DNA of 64,000 nt, taken from the NCBI GenBank assembly GCA_021208885.1, contig JAJOJF010000047.1:1-64000 (forward strand), written 5' to 3'. Positions within the stretch are counted from its first letter, which is position 1, and every line of letters starts with the position of its first letter. The stretch is from Burkholderiaceae bacterium. GTDB taxonomy: Bacteria > Pseudomonadota > Gammaproteobacteria > Burkholderiales > Burkholderiaceae_B. Positions 7,879 through 17,566 of the stretch are shown here, one piece after another. A model generated the notes under the pieces. The model was not told the DNA's origin, ran no database searches, and was given only the letters and a program-made list of their open reading frames with translations. The position numbers and the translations under genes were made by a program.

Positions 7879-10845
7879 ATGCCTAACTCCAGCACATTAC
7901 GGGAAAAGAATCTTCGCCTCGATATCAGCGCGGCGATAGCCACTGTTCTGATCATCATCGCAGCCATTTGGTACGTATTCGAAGCTCTACAAGAACGTTT
8001 TGTCGCAGTCAACGTAGCAGATGCCGGCAATGTGAACGTGTTTATTGATGCCGAGTTATCCAATGCCCAGGAGCAGCTCGTGCTGTTTGGCTCACTGCCA
8101 CAGGCACAACGACGTGAGCTTGCGAAGCGGCGGTTTGGGTCGTTTTCAGATCTATATGCTCTTGACGCTGCGGGCCAAGTGACCGAGATCTATAAGTCAA
8201 GCCAGAACAGCCAAATCTTTCGAGGCTACACCTTTGCGGCAGGACCTGTCTGGGATCAGCTTCTAAAAAAAAGCAATATGGCGACACTATCAACAATTGT
8301 GCAGGGCTACGAAGACAGCTTGCCCAGCGTATATGTGGCGTATCGTTCTCAGGACCAAACCATTCTTGGACGCCTGGATCTTAGCTTCATTAGGGATTTG
8401 ATCAATCAGTACTCGCAAATTACGGGCAATGTATTGCTGCTGACAACCGCTCAGGGCGTGGTAATGGTTTCTGGACGACCTGACATCACGGTGCCGCGTG
8501 TCAACGCCGAATGGCGAAGCGACAGTCCCAAGCTTGATACGCCACGAATCCAAGCCGATGGACAAGGCTGGATTTCGGTTGTCAATGACTACGAGCCACT
8601 CGGCGCTAAAGTCGTCGTCCTGGTATCAACCCGATTGCTCGATGAACAACGCAATACCCTGCTGATTGCGCTCGGTGCAATTCTGTTTGGATTGATTTTC
8701 ATCATTGCGATAAAAAGCCGCAAACTCCGCCAAGACGTCTTGGCGCCCATCGGTGCACTGATGTCACGAATTCGAACGATGGAGGCTGGACAAGCCCTAA
8801 CCCCGATGGCTAGTTTGACCGGCCAGCCGCGTGAATTCATCGAAATCAACCAGCACTTTGAATCAATGGCCAACGCCATTTGGCAGCGCGAACAGGCCCT
8901 TGAATCCGCCGCGGCCGAGCTCAAAGCACAAGAGACCGAATTACGCCTGATTCTGCAGCACGTACCCATTCCGCTGATCGTGTTCGACACCACATCTCCT
9001 TCACCGATCACTTTCATTAACGCTACTTTTACGGAAGTGTTTGGGTACACCGCCATTGAAATTCAGAACCTGCACCGATTATTCGACTTTTCCTGTCAGG
9101 ATGAAAAAACTGCTGCGCTTGTCTCCAAACAAGTGGCTGAAATGGTGAAGTCTCATGCGGTTAACGGCACCCCGAGCGATCCAATTGAGGTATCGATTGC
9201 CTGCCGAAGCGGCGTCAAGCATGACGTGATCGTTGCCGCCATTTCCTTAAACGATTCGGCCATTGCCACTTTCGTCGATGTCACGCCACTTCGAACCTCT
9301 CAGCGCGAGCTGCTCAAAGCCAAAACTCAGGCCGAAGAACAAGAACAACAGAAAGCACAGTTTTTAGCGATGATGAGTCATGAGATCAGAACGCCCTTGA
9401 CCAGCATCTTGGGAATCACCGAGCTTTTACAAGCTGAAGATCTCAATGCCCGTCAACGTGACCTCGTTAGCCGCCTGATCGATGTGGACCATCTTTTGAT
9501 GAGAATTGTCAACGATGTGTTGGATCACTCCAAAATCGAAGCAGGCGAGCTTTCATTAGAGTCAACACAATTTAGCCTTGTCGAGGTCATCACCAAATGC
9601 GAAAGGATGTTTGCGAAGCTTGCAACAGACAAAGGCATTGGGTTGATCTGCCACGTAGCACCCGACTGCCCTGACTGGCTTATGGGAGACGGATTTCGGA
9701 TTGAACAGGTGCTTGCCAACCTGGTTGGCAATGCCATCAAGTTCACGAACCGCGGCGAGGTCACTGTCACAGTTACCTACATAAAGGGACATGCCCCCCT
9801 TCGAGGCATCCGGGTTGAAGTCAAAGACACCGGTATCGGCATCCCGAAGGAACTAGAGCCCATGGTGTTTCAGCCTTTTAAACAAACTGACAGCGCAGCA
9901 GCGCGCCGCTTTGGTGGCACAGGACTAGGACTATCCATCAGCAAACGTATTATTGAGTCCATGGGTGGCTCAATTGGATTCAAAAGTCTGCCCAACATCG
10001 GCAGCACATTCTGGTTTGAGTTGTCGTTGCCCGGTGTAATGCCTATCGCCTCGGCAACAAAAGCAGACAAGAACGTCGAGTTAAATACAGATCATTTGAA
10101 TGACACCCATGTGCTCGTTGTTGAAGACAGCCAGGCAATACAGTTTCTGGTCAATGAAATGCTTGGTTCCGTTGGCATTCGGGTAACTGCCGCCCTAGAT
10201 GGTCGTCAGGCGCTAGAGCGTCTGAAGTCCGCTGAAACTGACTTTGACGCAGTGCTGATGGACATACAGATGCCAAACATGGATGGCATCGAGTGCACGC
10301 GTGTTATTCGCTCTGACCCAAGCCTGCGTGAGCTGCCAATCATTGCCATGACGGCTGATTTGGTGGGGCCTCAACGAGAGGAGATTTTGCAGGCGGGAGC
10401 TGATGTATTGCTGCACAAACCGCTACAGCAAGAAGCGTTAGTGCGTTGCTTGGCCGAACGCATTGAAACAGCGCCATGGCGGATGTTTCCGGCAATTGAC
10501 GGCATCGATCTTGAGCACGCCATGCAAACCATGAGTCACAACCCTGATCTTTTTAAACGTCTGCTGCCAATTTTCGTGTCAGAAAACCGACACATCGCGC
10601 AACAAACCCGAGACGACCTAGACAATGGGCTGTTTGAACAGGCCGCACAAAGAATGCATGCCCTACGTGGCAGTTCAAGCCAAGTCGGGGCCCTGAAGAT
10701 CCGGGATATCGCTCAAGAGATCGAGATGTTGATATTGAGTCAGAAGCGCATTCCAACGTCGCTGACTGACAGCCTTGACCTTGAACTCGCGAGAATGAAG
10801 GCATCGATGGAAAAAAAGATGCCTGAACGCAGGCAACGCGCCTGA
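7879..10845 (+). CDS. Hybrid sensor histidine kinase (CACHE-like, PAS, HisKA, HATPase, REC, HPt)
   Basis: The 988-residue protein has a membrane segment near residues 16-36, a periplasmic region of about 215 residues resembling a double-CACHE sensor, and a second membrane segment near 258-277. A linker and a PAS-like domain (about 350-475) follow. HisKA has its phospho-acceptor H501 in MMSHEIRTPLTS. The ATPase domain shows NLVGNAIKF, DTGIGIP and GGTGLGLSI. A receiver domain has D795 in VLMDIQMPNMDG, and a C-terminal HPt domain has H927 in MHALRGSSSQVGA. All phosphorelay residues are present, as in BarA, ArcB and TorS. No output response regulator is adjacent, so the final target is unknown. 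The two upstream binding proteins probably supply the signal. Confidence 0.92.
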   Translation: MPNSSTLREKNLRLDISAAIATVLIIIAAIWYVFEALQERFVAVNVADAGNVNVFIDAELSNAQEQLVLFGSLPQAQRRELAKRRFGSFSDLYALDAAGQVTEIYKSSQNSQIFRGYTFAAGPVWDQLLKKSNMATLSTIVQGYEDSLPSVYVAYRSQDQTILGRLDLSFIRDLINQYSQITGNVLLLTTAQGVVMVSGRPDITVPRVNAEWRSDSPKLDTPRIQADGQGWISVVNDYEPLGAKVVVLVSTRLLDEQRNTLLIALGAILFGLIFIIAIKSRKLRQDVLAPIGALMSRIRTMEAGQALTPMASLTGQPREFIEINQHFESMANAIWQREQALESAAAELKAQETELRLILQHVPIPLIVFDTTSPSPITFINATFTEVFGYTAIEIQNLHRLFDFSCQDEKTAALVSKQVAEMVKSHAVNGTPSDPIEVSIACRSGVKHDVIVAAISLNDSAIATFVDVTPLRTSQRELLKAKTQAEEQEQQKAQFLAMMSHEIRTPLTSILGITELLQAEDLNARQRDLVSRLIDVDHLLMRIVNDVLDHSKIEAGELSLESTQFSLVEVITKCERMFAKLATDKGIGLICHVAPDCPDWLMGDGFRIEQVLANLVGNAIKFTNRGEVTVTVTYIKGHAPLRGIRVEVKDTGIGIPKELEPMVFQPFKQTDSAAARRFGGTGLGLSISKRIIESMGGSIGFKSLPNIGSTFWFELSLPGVMPIASATKADKNVELNTDHLNDTHVLVVEDSQAIQFLVNEMLGSVGIRVTAALDGRQALERLKSAETDFDAVLMDIQMPNMDGIECTRVIRSDPSLRELPIIAMTADLVGPQREEILQAGADVLLHKPLQQEALVRCLAERIETAPWRMFPAIDGIDLEHAMQTMSHNPDLFKRLLPIFVSENRHIAQQTRDDLDNGLFEQAAQRMHALRGSSSQVGALKIRDIAQEIEMLILSQKRIPTSLTDSLDLELARMKASMEKKMPERRQRA

Positions 10846-10954
10846 CATGCAGACTACTGACCAACATACTGGGCTTTTAGGCAGAAACGACGGATGACAG
10901 GAAAGACGGGGAATAGAGAGAGGAAGGGAAAAGAAAAAGATAGAAGATCAACCG

Positions 10955-11030
10955 TGGTGGGTGCTAACGGGTTCGAACCGCTGACCTACGCCTTGTAAGG
11001 GCGCCGCTCTACCAGCTGAGCTAAGCACCC
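10955..11030 (-). tRNA. tRNA-Val (anticodon TAC)
   Basis: On the minus strand the 76 bases begin GGGTGCTTAGCTCAGC and fold into a full cloverleaf. The seven-base acceptor stem GGGTGCT pairs with AGCACCC. The anticodon loop is CTTACAA (TAC, valine), the T loop contains GTTCGAA, and the CCA end is encoded. It lies between the histidine kinase gene and the HU gene. Confidence 0.97.
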
Positions 11031-11161
11031 ACGGTATTTACTGACAACATCACTAACAACAGTACGTAAACCGAACCTCTAGTGTAAGACAAAAAGAGAC
11101 CGCTTCGTTACATGAACTGGCGTTACCTAAGTCAATCAAAAAACTGAAATCTCAAAAGCAA

Positions 11162-11183
11162 CGGTCCGCATTATAGCGGACCG
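11162..11183 (-). terminator. Hairpin downstream of the HU gene
   Basis: CGGTCCGC at 11162-11169 pairs with GCGGACCG at 11176-11183 around a six-base AT loop. In the minus direction it follows the HU stop codon by 28 bases and is followed by a T-rich stretch (TTGCTTTTG), so it probably terminates the HU transcript. Confidence 0.7.
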
Positions 11184-11210
11184 CAGCGTTACTGCAAAAC
11201 GCAGGTGTGA

Positions 11211-11483
11211 TTAGTTCACAGCGTCTTTCAGAGCCTTGCCAGGACGGAACTTCGGCACTTTGGCTTTTTTGATTTTGATGGTTTCGCCAGTGCGCGGGTT
11301 ACGGCCGGTGCGAGCAGCGCGAGCCGAAACAGCGAAAGTCCCAAAACCGACCAAAGTCACCGTGCCACCTTTTTTGAGTGTGGTCTTAACACCGCCGATC
11401 AGAGCGTCGAGGGCACGTGCTGCAGCAGCCTTCGAAATGTCCGCCTTCGTGGCGATGTGGTCGATCAATTCGGTTTTGTTCAT
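11211..11483 (-). CDS. hupB: HU family nucleoid-associated DNA-binding protein
   Basis: The 90-residue protein is standard length for HU/IHF. It begins [11 protein letters not shown] and shows the dimer-forming VTLVGFGTF segment and the DNA-contacting arm motif [12 protein letters not shown] near residues 58-70, with [15 protein letters not shown] at the C terminus. HU binds and bends DNA without strong sequence preference and compacts the nucleoid. The arm sequence and absence of IHF-specific features favour HU-beta over IHF. It is transcribed alone, with a 264-base promoter-containing region upstream and a hairpin terminator downstream. Confidence 0.95.
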   Translation of the reverse strand: MNKTELIDHIATKADISKAAAARALDALIGGVKTTLKKGGTVTLVGFGTFAVSARAARTGRNPRTGETIKIKKAKVPKFRPGKALKDAVN

Positions 11484-11747
11484 GTCAGGATTACCCCTTC
11501 CAATTCAAGTTAATAATGTCCCACAGCGAGCCGTCGTGTGGAGTGTTTCGCAACGCTAGCAGTGTCGCTGCGTCGCATACTAGTATTTAGCCTTCACAAA
11601 TGCACACTGTCAAGTAAAAAATCACGCTGAGAACCGCATATTCATTGGGTGTGACGAATTAGACACTGTAAGAAAGTACGTTGTAAGCAATGGTTGGATG
11701 ATTCTTAAAAACTAAGGTATAAGCAGGCACCACAAACTGGCTTAACC

Positions 11748-12998
11748 TCAAACAAATTCGTCCAGTGCCCTGGCGAAATCGTCAAGCAAATCATCAATGT
11801 CTTCAATACCGACGGAGACTCGAACCAAGCCGTCGTCAATGCCCATCCGGGCTCGCATGGAAGGTCCCATCTCATGATAAATCGTTTGTGCCACGGGAAG
11901 CGCTAAGGTACGTGTATCGCCCACATGAGTGGCCAAGACCGGCAATGTGAGGCTGTTTAAAAAATCAACGCAGTTGATTTCAGGCTTGAGCGTAAAAGAC
12001 AACAAGGTACTAAACCGGCCCGCGAACAAACTGGCAGCGCGTTCATGTTGTGGATGATGCTGCAGCCCTGGGTAGGCGACTCTGGCAACACAGGGATGTT
12101 TGTCAAGCATTTGTGCAAGTGCTAACGCATTGGCACATGCTTTGTCTAATCGCAGTGCCAACGTCTCCGCACCAATCGAAATTCGATGTGCTGGCTCAGC
12201 CGCCAGCGTGGCTCCCATGTCACGCAGGCCTTTTTTCTTGATCTGGGTTATGGCCCAAGTCTTGGGCTCACCCTTTTGATAGGTCGGCAATATGTTGGGG
12301 TAAACCGACCAGTCAAAGAGACCGGTGTCGATCACCACACCACCAAGCGCTTGTGCATGGCCAGCAATGTGCTTTGACAACGAGTGCATGGTCAGGCTTG
12401 CGCCGACGGATTTTGCCTGCAGTAAATATGGCGAGGTAAGCGTTCCGTCAACCAGGTAGACCAGATTGTTGGCTTTGGCAAATTCACCAATACCGGCCAA
12501 GTCAGCGATTTGTGTACCCGGATTGCCGATTGTTTCAACAAAAATCATGCGTGTGTTAGGTCGAACTGCGGCCTTGACCTGCGCCAGATCGGTTGCATCA
12601 ACCAACGAGACATCGATGCCAAGCTGCGCCAAGGTCCCAAACAGGCTGTTGGTATTGCCAAACACGTACTGGCTTGCCAGCAGATGGTCACCCGACTTCA
12701 AGAGCGTCGTAAAAACCGCGGCCAATGCCGCCATGCCCGTGGCGAAAGTGATGGCGCTTAGGCCACCTTCCATTTGTGTGAGCTTTGCTTCGAGAGCCGC
12801 CGTCGTTGGCGTACCCTGTCTTGCATAAGAAAACCCGGGCTTGCCCTGAAACACCGCCACGAGGTCACGCGCGTCCTCGTAGCCATACTGCGAGGATGTA
12901 TGAATGGGTTGATGCACAGCACCATGCTCGGTGCCGCGAAGACGATCATGATGCAGAATTTCAGTGGTGAAGCCCTTGGGCGTGCCTTTGACAGTCAT
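11748..12998 (-). CDS. PLP-dependent trans-sulfuration family enzyme (MetB/MetY/MetZ type)
   Basis: The 416-residue protein is a Cys/Met-metabolism PLP enzyme. The cofactor-binding FSYARQGTPTTAALE segment and the active-site lysine K209 in MHSLSKHIAGH are clear, and the ETIGNPGTQIADL segment resembles O-acetylhomoserine sulfhydrylases. Such enzymes act on activated homoserine or cystathionine. Which reaction this one performs (cystathionine gamma-synthase, gamma-lyase or homoserine sulfhydrylase) cannot be decided by eye, so I give no symbol. It lies 33 bases after rlmB on the same strand and may be the last gene of an rnr-rlmB transcript. I see no SAM riboswitch or T-box upstream. Confidence 0.85.
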   Translation of the reverse strand: MTVKGTPKGFTTEILHHDRLRGTEHGAVHQPIHTSSQYGYEDARDLVAVFQGKPGFSYARQGTPTTAALEAKLTQMEGGLSAITFATGMAALAAVFTTLLKSGDHLLASQYVFGNTNSLFGTLAQLGIDVSLVDATDLAQVKAAVRPNTRMIFVETIGNPGTQIADLAGIGEFAKANNLVYLVDGTLTSPYLLQAKSVGASLTMHSLSKHIAGHAQALGGVVIDTGLFDWSVYPNILPTYQKGEPKTWAITQIKKKGLRDMGATLAAEPAHRISIGAETLALRLDKACANALALAQMLDKHPCVARVAYPGLQHHPQHERAASLFAGRFSTLLSFTLKPEINCVDFLNSLTLPVLATHVGDTRTLALPVAQTIYHEMGPSMRARMGIDDGLVRVSVGIEDIDDLLDDFARALDEFV

Positions 12999-13031
12999 CT
13001 TGGAACATTAGTTGGAATTAACAAGCGCAGT

Positions 13032-13778
13032 TTACTGTGATGGCGTGGTGCGCTGGCGGACTGTCTCGTAAAGACATACGCCAGTGGCTACGCTTACATT
13101 GAGACTTTCTACCGATCCTGCCATGGGTATGTGCACCAAATGGTCGCACAATTCCCGGGTCAAGCGTCTCATTCCCGCGCCTTCAGCACCCATGACCCAG
13201 GCTACCGGACCACGCTGATCAACCTCATGCAGACTATGCTGCGCTCGCTCATCCGTGCCGATTAGCCAAACGCCACGGTCTTTCAAATCGCGTAATTGGC
13301 GTGCCAAATTGGTCACCATGATGTAGGGCACTGATTGAGTTGCACCACAGGCGACACGCTCGACTACCGGACTCAAGCCCACTGCCCTGTCTTTGGGCGC
13401 GATCACTGCATGCACTCCGGCCGCATCCGCCGTGCGCAGGCAGGCACCCAAATTGTGCGGATCAGTCACGCCATCAAGCACCAAGAACAACGGTGCTGAC
13501 TTCATGCTGTCAAACACTTCGTCGATGTCTTGGGCCAAGCTCAAAGCTTCCACAATCGCTACCACGCCCTGATGACGCACGCCTTGCGCGAGCTGCTCAA
13601 GACGTTCGCCATCAACAACATGACAGGTAACACCATGTTCCTTCAGACTCGACATCAGGCTAGTCATGCGCTTGTCACGGCGCGCGGCATCGACGTACAC
13701 ATCGCGTACCGAGCCAGGGGCCTGACGCACTCGCGCTTGCACAGCATGGAAACCCGCTAGTAATTTAGACTGACTCAT
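13032..13778 (-). CDS. rlmB: 23S rRNA (guanosine-2'-O-)-methyltransferase
   Basis: This 248-residue SpoU/TrmH-family knotted methyltransferase modifies G2251 of 23S rRNA in E. coli. The three SPOUT motifs are clear: [21 protein letters not shown] (motif 1), [13 protein letters not shown] (motif 2) and [17 protein letters not shown] (motif 3). A short N-terminal substrate-binding domain of the L30e type precedes them. The gene follows rnr by 27 bases, the same rnr-rlmB order found in E. coli and many proteobacteria, which supports the specific assignment. Confidence 0.95.
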   Translation of the reverse strand: MSQSKLLAGFHAVQARVRQAPGSVRDVYVDAARRDKRMTSLMSSLKEHGVTCHVVDGERLEQLAQGVRHQGVVAIVEALSLAQDIDEVFDSMKSAPLFLVLDGVTDPHNLGACLRTADAAGVHAVIAPKDRAVGLSPVVERVACGATQSVPYIMVTNLARQLRDLKDRGVWLIGTDERAQHSLHEVDQRGPVAWVMGAEGAGMRRLTRELCDHLVHIPMAGSVESLNVSVATGVCLYETVRQRTTPSQ

Positions 13779-13805
13779 TGACTGCCATCTTTAAACTGTT
13801 TGCCT

Positions 13806-16238
13806 CTAGCGTCTGCGGCTAGGGGATTTTTTGACTGATCGTCTGCCAGCCTTTTTAGGGGTCGCACTCTCAACCTTGGCACTGCGTTTGGCTTGGGCTC
13901 GACGTTGTTTCGCAGACTGACCCTTGAGTTCCGACGGTTTAGCCGATGCCGCTTTTTTGACATGGCGATTGCCATTAGTCGCTCCGCGGGCAGCCTCGCG
14001 CTTGAGCGACGCAAAGGAGGTACCCGCTACAAGCCGAAACTCGATGCGACGTGCCTCCAAATCCACCCGCGCGACCTGGACTTGGACCGAGTCAGTAAGT
14101 CGGTAACGCATGCCGGTACGCTCACCTCTGAGTTCGTGCATGGCCTCGTTGAACTGGAAATATTCCGTGCCCAGTTCTGAAACGTGCACCATGCCTTCGA
14201 CGTGCAAAGTATCAAGCGTGACGAATATCCCGAAACTGGCCACACCCGTAATCCGACCGCTGAAGACTTCGCCAACCCGTTCCTTGACGAACCAGCATTT
14301 GAGCCAAGCCTCAACGTCGCGCGATGCATCATCGGCGCGACGCTCTCGTGCTGAAAGCAGGATTCCTAACTTTTCCCAAAGGTCATGCTCATACTCTTTG
14401 CGGGTCATGCCAGGGACAACCACGTGATCGGGCGCTGCCGGCAAGTAACGATCCTTGGCAAGCAACGCCTTGATCACCCGATGGGTAAGCAAATCCGGAT
14501 AACGCCTGATCGGCGAGGTGAAATGCGTGTACTCGGGATACGACAAACCAAAATGGCCGACGTTGTCAGGCGAATAAATCGCTTGCTGCATGGACCGCAG
14601 GCACATGCTCTGGAGCAAATCAAAATCTGGCCGGTTGCGTGCCTTGTCCACCAGGGCGGCGTAATGGCTTGCCTGGGGATCATCGCCACCCGCCAAGTCA
14701 AGACCAAGCGTTTTAAGAAACGTCCTGAGGCTCTGAAGCTTCTCCGGCGTCGGGCCTTCGTGGATACGGAACAGTCCCAGATGCTTGCTGCGACGCATAA
14801 AGTCAGCCGCACAAGTATTGGCTGCCAACATGCATTCTTCAATCAACCGATGCGCGTCATTGCGCACCAGGCCAACGATGCGCTCAATGCGGCCAAGCTC
14901 ATTGCAAACAATCTTGGTCTCAACGGTATCAAAGTCAATAGCACCGCGTCGCTTTCGCGCATCAGCCAGCAAGCCGAACAACTCATGCAGGTTTTGAAGT
15001 TGCGGCAAAATCGGACCGAGCTGTTTGGCCACTGGGCCTGTGGGCTGTTGCAGTGCTTCCCAGACTTGCGTGTAGGTAGTGCGCGCATGCGAGTGCATGA
15101 CAGCGTTATAGAACTGGTAAGCCACAACCTCGCCCGCCTTGGCGCCAGAGGCTGCGATCACCATGTCACACACGAGTGCCAGTCGATCGACGTGGGGGTT
15201 TAAAGAGCACAACCCATTGGAAAGCTTGGTTGGCAACATTGGAATGACGCGCCGCGGAAAGTACACGCTGGTGCCTCGTTCACGAGCATCATCATCCAAG
15301 GCGTCCCCATCCTTGACGTAATGACTGACGTCGGCAATCGCAACCAACAAACGCCAACCTGGACGTTTGCGAGCCTCGCCCAGATCAACGGGCTCGCAAT
15401 AGACAGCGTCATCGAAGTCGCGCGCGTCTTCACCGTCAATCGTAATGAGCGGCACATCTCTGAGATCCACACGACCTTTGAGATCCTGTCGCCGGACCTC
15501 ATCGGGCAATTTGTCGCACAGACGCTGGGCTTGGTCAGAGAAGTCCACCGGCACATCGAACTTGCGAACCGCAATTTCAATTTCCATGCCGGGGTCATCA
15601 ATCTCACCAAGAATTTCGGCCACCCGACCCAGTGGCTGGGTATGACGGGTCGGTTGTTCGAGGATTTCAACGGTCACGACCTGGCCGTGCTGAGCACCAG
15701 CAGTATCTGACGGCGGGATCAACACATCGTGCTTGATACGCTGATCCTCGGGCACAACAATCGACACACCCCGTTCGTTCAAAAACCGGCCAACCAGACG
15801 ATTGGTGCGACGCTCGAGCACCTCGACAATTGTGCCATCCGGCTTGCCACGATAGTCCCCGGTTATCTTGACCAATACACGGTCACCATGAAGCACCTTA
15901 AGCATTTCACGAGGCGACAGAAAAACATCCTGTAAACCGTCGTCACGCTGCAAAAACCCAAAACCGTCACGATGGCCAAGTACTTTGCCAGCAATAAAGT
16001 CCAGTTTCTTGGCAAGCAGCAAAACGCCCTTGCGATTTGGCATTAACTGGCCGTCTCGCTCCATGGCTGCCAGCCGACGCTCAAATCCAACCCATGTCGC
16101 GTCACGGTCAACGCCGAGCTGCTCAGCCAATTCAGCTGGCGTAAGCGGTTTGGTTGCACGCCGCAACTCCAGCAAAATCGCCTCGCGCGACGGCACGTCT
16201 GGATCGAAATCCGGGATCTCTGAACTGCTAGATGTCAT
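13806..16238 (-). CDS. rnr: Ribonuclease R, 3'-5' exoribonuclease
   Basis: The 810-residue protein has the RNase R layout: an N-terminal winged-helix region, cold-shock domains (GKVLGHRDGFGFLQRDD near residue 95), the RNB catalytic domain starting near residue 265 with the metal-binding DGEDARDFDDAVY motif, an S1 domain near 655-735 (GRITGVASFGIFVTL), and a Lys/Arg/Ala-rich C-terminal tail. It degrades structured RNA, including mRNA and defective rRNA. The tail and S1 separate it from RNase II. The track contains several long antisense ORFs inside this gene, which I treat as shadows. Transcription starts divergently from tRNA-Leu. Confidence 0.96.
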   Translation of the reverse strand: MTSSSSEIPDFDPDVPSREAILLELRRATKPLTPAELAEQLGVDRDATWVGFERRLAAMERDGQLMPNRKGVLLLAKKLDFIAGKVLGHRDGFGFLQRDDGLQDVFLSPREMLKVLHGDRVLVKITGDYRGKPDGTIVEVLERRTNRLVGRFLNERGVSIVVPEDQRIKHDVLIPPSDTAGAQHGQVVTVEILEQPTRHTQPLGRVAEILGEIDDPGMEIEIAVRKFDVPVDFSDQAQRLCDKLPDEVRRQDLKGRVDLRDVPLITIDGEDARDFDDAVYCEPVDLGEARKRPGWRLLVAIADVSHYVKDGDALDDDARERGTSVYFPRRVIPMLPTKLSNGLCSLNPHVDRLALVCDMVIAASGAKAGEVVAYQFYNAVMHSHARTTYTQVWEALQQPTGPVAKQLGPILPQLQNLHELFGLLADARKRRGAIDFDTVETKIVCNELGRIERIVGLVRNDAHRLIEECMLAANTCAADFMRRSKHLGLFRIHEGPTPEKLQSLRTFLKTLGLDLAGGDDPQASHYAALVDKARNRPDFDLLQSMCLRSMQQAIYSPDNVGHFGLSYPEYTHFTSPIRRYPDLLTHRVIKALLAKDRYLPAAPDHVVVPGMTRKEYEHDLWEKLGILLSARERRADDASRDVEAWLKCWFVKERVGEVFSGRITGVASFGIFVTLDTLHVEGMVHVSELGTEYFQFNEAMHELRGERTGMRYRLTDSVQVQVARVDLEARRIEFRLVAGTSFASLKREAARGATNGNRHVKKAASAKPSELKGQSAKQRRAQAKRSAKVESATPKKAGRRSVKKSPSRRR

Positions 16239-16276
16239 TGGGTTTGGTTGTCTTTTAAGGTAGCCTGGTGGCGAAA

Positions 16277-16304
16277 TTGCCTATGAATCAATCTCGTATA
16301 TAAT
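16277..16304 (+). promoter_or_regulatory. Sigma-70 type promoter of tRNA-Leu
   Basis: TTGCCT at 16277-16282 and a perfect TATAAT at 16299-16304 are separated by 16 bases. A GC-containing discriminator follows, and the predicted start is about 27 bases before the tRNA. The position between divergent rnr and the tRNA, and the quality of the -10 element, support it. Confidence 0.7.
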
Positions 16305-16337
16305 TTGCGTCCTGTTAGACATTATGCCTGACACAGT

Positions 16338-16422
16338 GCCCAGGTGGCGGAATTGGTAGACGCGCATGGTTCAGGTCCATGTGCCGCAAGGTGTGGAGGT
16401 TCGAGTCCTCTCCTGGGCACCA
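16338..16422 (+). tRNA. tRNA-Leu (anticodon CAG)
   Basis: The 85-base sequence begins GCCCAGGTGGCGGAATTGG, typical of class II tRNA-Leu. The acceptor stem GCCCAGG pairs with CCTGGGC. The anticodon loop contains TTCAGGT (CAG), a long variable arm is present, and the T loop is GTTCGAG. The CCA end is encoded. Confidence 0.97.
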
Positions 16423-16499
16423 CTAGTATCAAATGACGGCGACTGGCTCTACCCCATTATGGAGGGGATGAGTGGATCGATGGTAACCGCGAGTGACTG

Positions 16500-16538
16500 G
16501 CCTTTTAACGGACGACGTTAGGAGGCTTTTTTGTTTTT
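16500..16538 (+). terminator. Intrinsic terminator of the tRNA-Leu transcript
   Basis: GCCTTTTAACG (16500-16510) pairs with CGTTAGGAGGC (16516-16526), an 11-bp RNA stem including two G-U pairs with loop GACGA. It is followed by TTTTTTGTTTTT. It ends transcription about 80 bases after the tRNA. Confidence 0.85.
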
Positions 16539-16674
16539 GTAGACGTGCTTTTGGTTTGCCTTTGGTTTGGAAGCTGCTCCTCGTTCGTATTACAACCCCT
16601 AGCCACATGCATGAAGCTTATACTGCCTGGTGTTAACTGAGATCTAGCTCTCTCCCACCAATGAGGTTGCAAGA

Positions 16675-17547
16675 TTGGAACTGAGACACTTGCGGTACTT
16701 CAAAACGCTGGCTCAAGAACTGAGCTTCACCAAAGCTGCCGCACGCCTGCACGTCACGCAATCAACCCTGTCACACCAGATCAAGCAGCTCGAAGATGAA
16801 ATAGGCGTCGACCTTTTACAACGCGACGGCAAGAAAATCTCGCTAACGCATGCTGGGCAAACTCTCTTACAGACCACCTTGCGCACCATGGAAGACCTTG
16901 ACCAGACGCTGCGCGATTTGAAATTGCAAGACAAGCCGATGACTGGGCGTTTGGTTATCGGTGTCACACATACGTTTTCTATGCGATTGCTGGGACAGTA
17001 TTTGGCTGAATTTGTTAGTCATTTTCCGCTTGTAAAGCTGGATATCAAGGAACTTCCTGCTATTGAAATAGAATCAAAGCTGCTTGCAGACGAACTCGAT
17101 GTTGGCGTGGCTTATGCCCCAACATCCCTGCCAGGCCTGTGGGTAGAGCCACTTTTTTCCGAGCCCCTCATGCTTGTAACGAGCAAGCGGCATCCATTCG
17201 GCAACCGCAAACGGTTGCGCATGGTTGAATTGCACAATCAAAAGCTTGCCTTGCTGTCACCCAATTTCGCCACACGCGTGATGCTTGATGCCTGTTTTAA
17301 GCAGGCCGGCATAGAACCGCAGGTTGTAGCAGAAACCAACACGATTTTTCCGATTTTGCAGCTGGTCAAAAGCCAATATATTGCGACGATCATTTCCGAA
17401 CGCGCCATTGCAGATCGCAGTGACTTGCACACGATTATTTTGCAAGATCCGAGCCCAACCAGAACAGCCGCACTGGTTTGGAACAAACACAGGCATTACT
17501 CGGAAGTCGCTTTAGCCTTTGCCAGCTTGGTCAAAACACGAGGCTAG
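16675..17547 (+). CDS. LysR-type transcriptional regulator (CynR-like)
   Basis: The 290-residue protein begins MELRHLRYFKTLAQELSFT, the standard N-terminal helix-turn-helix of LysR regulators (residues 1-60, including HVTQSTLSHQIKQLE). An effector-binding domain of the periplasmic-binding type fills residues 90-290. The start codon is TTG with a TGAGG element at a suitable distance upstream. The gene converges on the CoA-transferase gene with a 19-base gap, so it probably regulates the adjacent CoA-transferase/lyase/Bug block, although it is not divergent from it as LysR genes often are. The effector is unknown. Confidence 0.92.
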   Translation: MELRHLRYFKTLAQELSFTKAAARLHVTQSTLSHQIKQLEDEIGVDLLQRDGKKISLTHAGQTLLQTTLRTMEDLDQTLRDLKLQDKPMTGRLVIGVTHTFSMRLLGQYLAEFVSHFPLVKLDIKELPAIEIESKLLADELDVGVAYAPTSLPGLWVEPLFSEPLMLVTSKRHPFGNRKRLRMVELHNQKLALLSPNFATRVMLDACFKQAGIEPQVVAETNTIFPILQLVKSQYIATIISERAIADRSDLHTIILQDPSPTRTAALVWNKHRHYSEVALAFASLVKTRG

Positions 17548-17566
17548 CTGGCCACACGGGCACTGG

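Noticed and set aside
14385-15203. 272-codon plus-strand ORF inside rnr
   Set aside because: It is antisense to the clearly conserved RNB domain of rnr and has no recognisable motif. It is a codon-bias shadow.
16338-16422. tRNA-Leu as an integration site of a genomic island
   Set aside because: I noticed no second copy of the tRNA 3' end and no integrase gene in the window.
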